Part shown: piece by piece, positions 61,203 to 64,000 of the stretch | How positions within the stretch are numbered: the first letter of the stretch is position 1 | Layout: the number at the start of each line of letters is the position of its first letter | DNA from: Glycocaulis alkaliphilus | GTDB lineage: Bacteria; Pseudomonadota; Alphaproteobacteria; Caulobacterales; Maricaulaceae | DNA length: 64,000 bases | Direction: 5' to 3' | Assembly: GCF_004000605.1 (NCBI RefSeq) | Contig: NZ_CP018911.1 | Location: forward strand, 2,955,660-3,019,659 | The notes under the pieces: model-generated | Told to the model about the DNA's origin: nothing | The model's input: the letters and a program-made list of their open reading frames with translations, nothing else | Databases searched by the model: none | Made by a program: the position numbers and the translations under genes

Positions 61203-64000
61203 CTAGAAGCGCGTGCGCAGGCCCAGCATGAACACGTCCACATCCCGGATACGGTCATTCCCGGCGCGGGTCTCATACGAGATCGACAGGTCAAACCCGT
61301 TATCCATCCGGGCGATACCGCCCACCGACAGCTCGAACCATTCGCTTTCTGCGTCCAGACCGCTGGCCAGGACAAAGCCCTGGCTGCCCGGCGTTCCGGC
61401 GAAATCACCGCTGATCGTCTCGCTTTCATCGCTCAGACGGCTGGCAAGACCGGCATAGGCACGCGGCTCGAACGTATAACCCGGACCCGAGAAGATATAG
61501 CCGACATCCAGTCCGGCACGTGCCGTGGTGAAGGAGTCGGTATAGCTCGTCAGGTCGAAGGCGGCGGGCGAACCGGCCATGCTGCCTGCATCCATTTCGA
61601 TGCGCTGCCAGGTGATCCCGGCAACCGGCGTGGCACGCAGGGCGCCACTGGTTAGCGTGTAGCCAATCTGCGCCGTCAGATCATAGCTGGTCGCGCCCAG
61701 CGAGCCTGAGACAGGCAGCGAGACACCGCCAATAACGGCCGTGCGGCCCGCTCTCGCGGTATGATCGCCATAGCTGGCTGCAAGCAGGGCCTGAACGGTG
61801 TCACTGCGATAGGCCGCATAGCCGGTCACTTGCACACTCTCGACCCGGCTGGAAGCCGAACCGCCACCGGCCAGAACCTGCTCGCTTTCCGACGTGGCAA
61901 AGCCAATGGCGCCGCCAAACCGCCAGCCCACGGACCGGCCGTAATCCACACCGGCCAGGGCGAACCCGCCCTCGGTCGAGGCATTGGCCGAGCTAGAGGT
62001 GGTCGGCGCTGACCCATCCACCAGGCCGCCAGCGAAGAACACTTCGAACCCGTTGCCGAGATCCTGTGCCTGATCCTGCGCCGCAGAACCGTTCATACGC
62101 ATGGCATCAGCGATGGCCATGCCACTCATTCCGGCCGACGCCTCTGAACCCATCAGGCTGAACATGGCCTGACCGCCACCAGCCGGCGTGCCTGTCGGCG
62201 CACCCTGCAGCATACGTCCCCGCAGGGCATCGCTGAGCAGGTCGCTATGTCCGCTCAGGGCACGGCGGAACTGGAAGCCCTCATGCGGCACCAGATTCTC
62301 GAACGCGTCTTCAAGCGGGCCATTCGGCAGAAGATCGATGATCTGGTAGAGCTGGGCTACAGGCCCGGCCTGCGGATTGCCGCGCAGCTCATCGAGACGG
62401 TTGCCCAGAGCGGCCTGGGACGGGTTGGTGAAATTGGCAAAGCTGGTGAAGTCTTCCGCTTCAATCACCAGTTCCACTTCTCCGGCACCGTAGACCGGCG
62501 TGACAAAGAGCACGCCGGGCAGGTCCATCACCGAGTCAAATTCACCGACAAGTTCGCCTGTATAGCCAAGCACGGTGCGGCGGTCGCCGAATTGCGGCAC
62601 GTAGCCATCAACCGGGTTCACCGCCACGCCGCCAGCCAGCGATACATCGCCATTCACCAGCAGAAGGCTGTTCGTGGTGGCATTCCAGTCAACCGCAAGG
62701 ACACCGCCAGAGGTCTGGATATAGTCACCATTGACCAGAAGACCGCCAGCGCTGGCCAGACCCGGATTGACGATGCCAGCGACATTGAAGAATGCGCCGG
62801 ACATGAGCTGGCCATTGCCAAACAGGAAGTTGGGGTCAAACAGGTCGATCGTGCCGGTACCGCGGACCACCCCGCCCCAGTTCACCAGCTCGCGGGTGAT
62901 GAAACCGCCATCAATCGTCAGCGTGCCGGCGAACACCTCGGCGGAGATCAGGCTCCACATATCGGCATCGGCCGCAATGGTGAGACCGGCCCCGGACCCG
63001 GCAAGGGTCAGGCGGTCAATCTCCACAAAAGCGCCAGACAGGGTCACTTCCCCGCCAGACGCCAGTGTCACGTCATAGAAGCGCGGCGCTTCCACACCCT
63101 GATTGCCGTAGAAATTGTCCGGCACGAAGCCAGAGGCGCCCGGCCCGGCATTCTGTGTGGTCATCCCGCCATCATCGACGGCCTCAGGCGCTTCGGCAGC
63201 ATTGGCGGCATCGCTGGACCCCGGCACGGCGCGCTGCAGGTCGCCGCCCGCAGTGGCAACAATGCCGTCAGCGGCAAAATCCGTGGTGATCGACAAACCG
63301 CCGCCAGAGCCGCCGGGTGCTTCAGCCGATCCGGCAAACTCGATATCTGCGACATCAGTGTCAAACACGACGCCCCACGGGGTACCGGTGCCTGTTTCAA
63401 GGTCCGGCCCGTCCGGCAGGCCATTCACGATTTCCCCGTCCTGGTAGACGAAATAGTTCGGGTCCATCGCCTGCACCCAGATCGTCTCGTCAAACCAGTC
63501 GCCGCCACCGGTATTGGTGACGTATTTGTAGGGGTTGTTCTCGGCAATCCAGTTCGCATAGGCGTAGAGCGGGTTGTAATAGCTGACCCCGCCATAATTC
63601 TGCCCCGCAGCCTGCAGGGACCCATCAACAAAACCGCCTGACAGAACGCCGAGAATAAGCGGGTTGGAGAAAATATTCATGGCCATGAGCGGGCCGCCAG
63701 AATCACCGCCAGCCGTGCCCACCTCGTTCGGCAACGCATCGCCGGGGAACATATCGAGTGACGGGCCGGGAATGATCAGCGTGTCACCGTCCACGAACGC
63801 ACCGCTGATACCATCTTCGTCCGAACAGACGATGGAATTGGTGAAGCCCAAGAAGTTCTCGCGGCCGCATTCGCCTGTCCGGCCCGGCAGATCGAAATCG
63901 GTCCAGTACATCATCTGCGAGTTGGCGCCGCCGGGCGAAGAATTGTCCTGCTGGCCCAGCGCGCTAAAGAAGTGATTGAAGCTGCCCAGAAAGCCCAGCA
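61203..64000 (-). CDS. Autotransporter with trypsin-like serine protease passenger, partial
   Basis: The frame is open to the right edge, so the N-terminus with signal peptide and probably the catalytic His and Asp are missing. The visible part has a GTAGGDSGGPLM motif with the catalytic serine of S1 peptidases, a long beta-helix passenger (repeats such as GGEVTLSGAF, AGTLTIDGGF, DYIQTSGGVL), and a C-terminal beta barrel of about 270 residues ending in LGLRTRF with the terminal Phe expected for outer-membrane insertion. It probably secretes and displays the protease. Confidence 0.9.
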   Translation of the reverse strand, partial: LGFLGSFNHFFSALGQQDNSSPGGANSQMMYWTDFDLPGRTGECGRENFLGFTNSIVCSDEDGISGAFVDGDTLIIPGPSLDMFPGDALPNEVGTAGGDSGGPLMAMNIFSNPLILGVLSGGFVDGSLQAAGQNYGGVSYYNPLYAYANWIAENNPYKYVTNTGGGDWFDETIWVQAMDPNYFVYQDGEIVNGLPDGPDLETGTGTPWGVVFDTDVADIEFAGSAEAPGGSGGGLSITTDFAADGIVATAGGDLQRAVPGSSDAANAAEAPEAVDDGGMTTQNAGPGASGFVPDNFYGNQGVEAPRFYDVTLASGGEVTLSGAFVEIDRLTLAGSGAGLTIAADADMWSLISAEVFAGTLTIDGGFITRELVNWGGVVRGTGTIDLFDPNFLFGNGQLMSGAFFNVAGIVNPGLASAGGLLVNGDYIQTSGGVLAVDWNATTNSLLLVNGDVSLAGGVAVNPVDGYVPQFGDRRTVLGYTGELVGEFDSVMDLPGVLFVTPVYGAGEVELVIEAEDFTSFANFTNPSQAALGNRLDELRGNPQAGPVAQLYQIIDLLPNGPLEDAFENLVPHEGFQFRRALSGHSDLLSDALRGRMLQGAPTGTPAGGGQAMFSLMGSEASAGMSGMAIADAMRMNGSAAQDQAQDLGNGFEVFFAGGLVDGSAPTTSSSANASTEGGFALAGVDYGRSVGWRFGGAIGFATSESEQVLAGGGSASSRVESVQVTGYAAYRSDTVQALLAASYGDHTARAGRTAVIGGVSLPVSGSLGATSYDLTAQIGYTLTSGALRATPVAGITWQRIEMDAGSMAGSPAAFDLTSYTDSFTTARAGLDVGYIFSGPGYTFEPRAYAGLASRLSDESETISGDFAGTPGSQGFVLASGLDAESEWFELSVGGIARMDNGFDLSISYETRAGNDRIRDVDVFMLGLRTRF

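Overview
The window is chromosomal DNA from a GC-rich alphaproteobacterium. Several things point that way: ChvI-ChvG next to a mannose-type EIIA and HPr, a single 1,641-residue NAD-dependent glutamate dehydrogenase, a rimP-nusA-ylxR-infB-rbfA-truB-rpsO-pnp block, a mitofilin-like/HemY pair beside hemD-hemC, and divergent acnA and ccmAB. Overall flavour suggests the Caulobacterales/Maricaulales/Hyphomonadaceae side of the class, but genus is not decided. Genes are densely packed and many neighbours are translationally coupled by 4-base ATGA or GTGA overlaps.

Layout. 1-4 kb: end of a cytochrome c maturation operon (ccmA, partial ccmB) divergent from aconitase. 4-14 kb: transcription/translation operon on the minus strand, running rimP to pnp, with a terminator-like hairpin in its leader and an inverted-repeat element between rbfA and truB. 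14-19 kb: small metabolic and hypothetical genes (thpR, thioesterase, Fe-alcohol dehydrogenase, pterin dehydratase) and tRNA-Ala(CGC). 19-23 kb: signalling cluster whose histidine kinase carries an ethylene-receptor-type membrane domain, followed by a receiver protein, yggT, folD, a second receiver and an SDR. 23.5-28.5 kb: accessory stretch with a membrane-anchored pseudocaspase fused to two GH24 lysozyme domains, a small membrane protein, an acyl-CoA synthetase, and an AT-rich TIR-domain gene beside tRNA-Thr(CGT).

28.5-42.6 kb: a repeat-rich intergenic patch, uridine kinase, the haem/membrane operon hemC-hemD-mitofilin-hemY facing tsaD-gpsA-Rieske, then the giant glutamate dehydrogenase and an SDR. 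42.7-49.6 kb: a GSU2403-type nucleotidyltransferase-fold gene behind striking inverted repeats, tRNA-Gly(GCC), and a protein quality-control run (ProX, thioredoxin-TPR CnoX-like, LON-domain, Trm112-like, DUF971, YbjN-like). 49.7-56 kb: chvI-chvG-EIIA-HPr without the usual hprK, a membrane protein, and ahcY. 56-61 kb: acyltransferase, then an arsenic operon (arsR divergent from arsC-acr3-arsH) with a clear palindromic operator, a lipoprotein, and a small exported protein whose 5' region is partly duplicated nearby. 61.2-64 kb: a trypsin-like serine protease autotransporter running off the right edge.

The most promising leads are the pseudocaspase/double-lysozyme protein, the TIR gene, and the ethylene-receptor-like kinase. 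All functional statements rest on motif reading; no database search was run.
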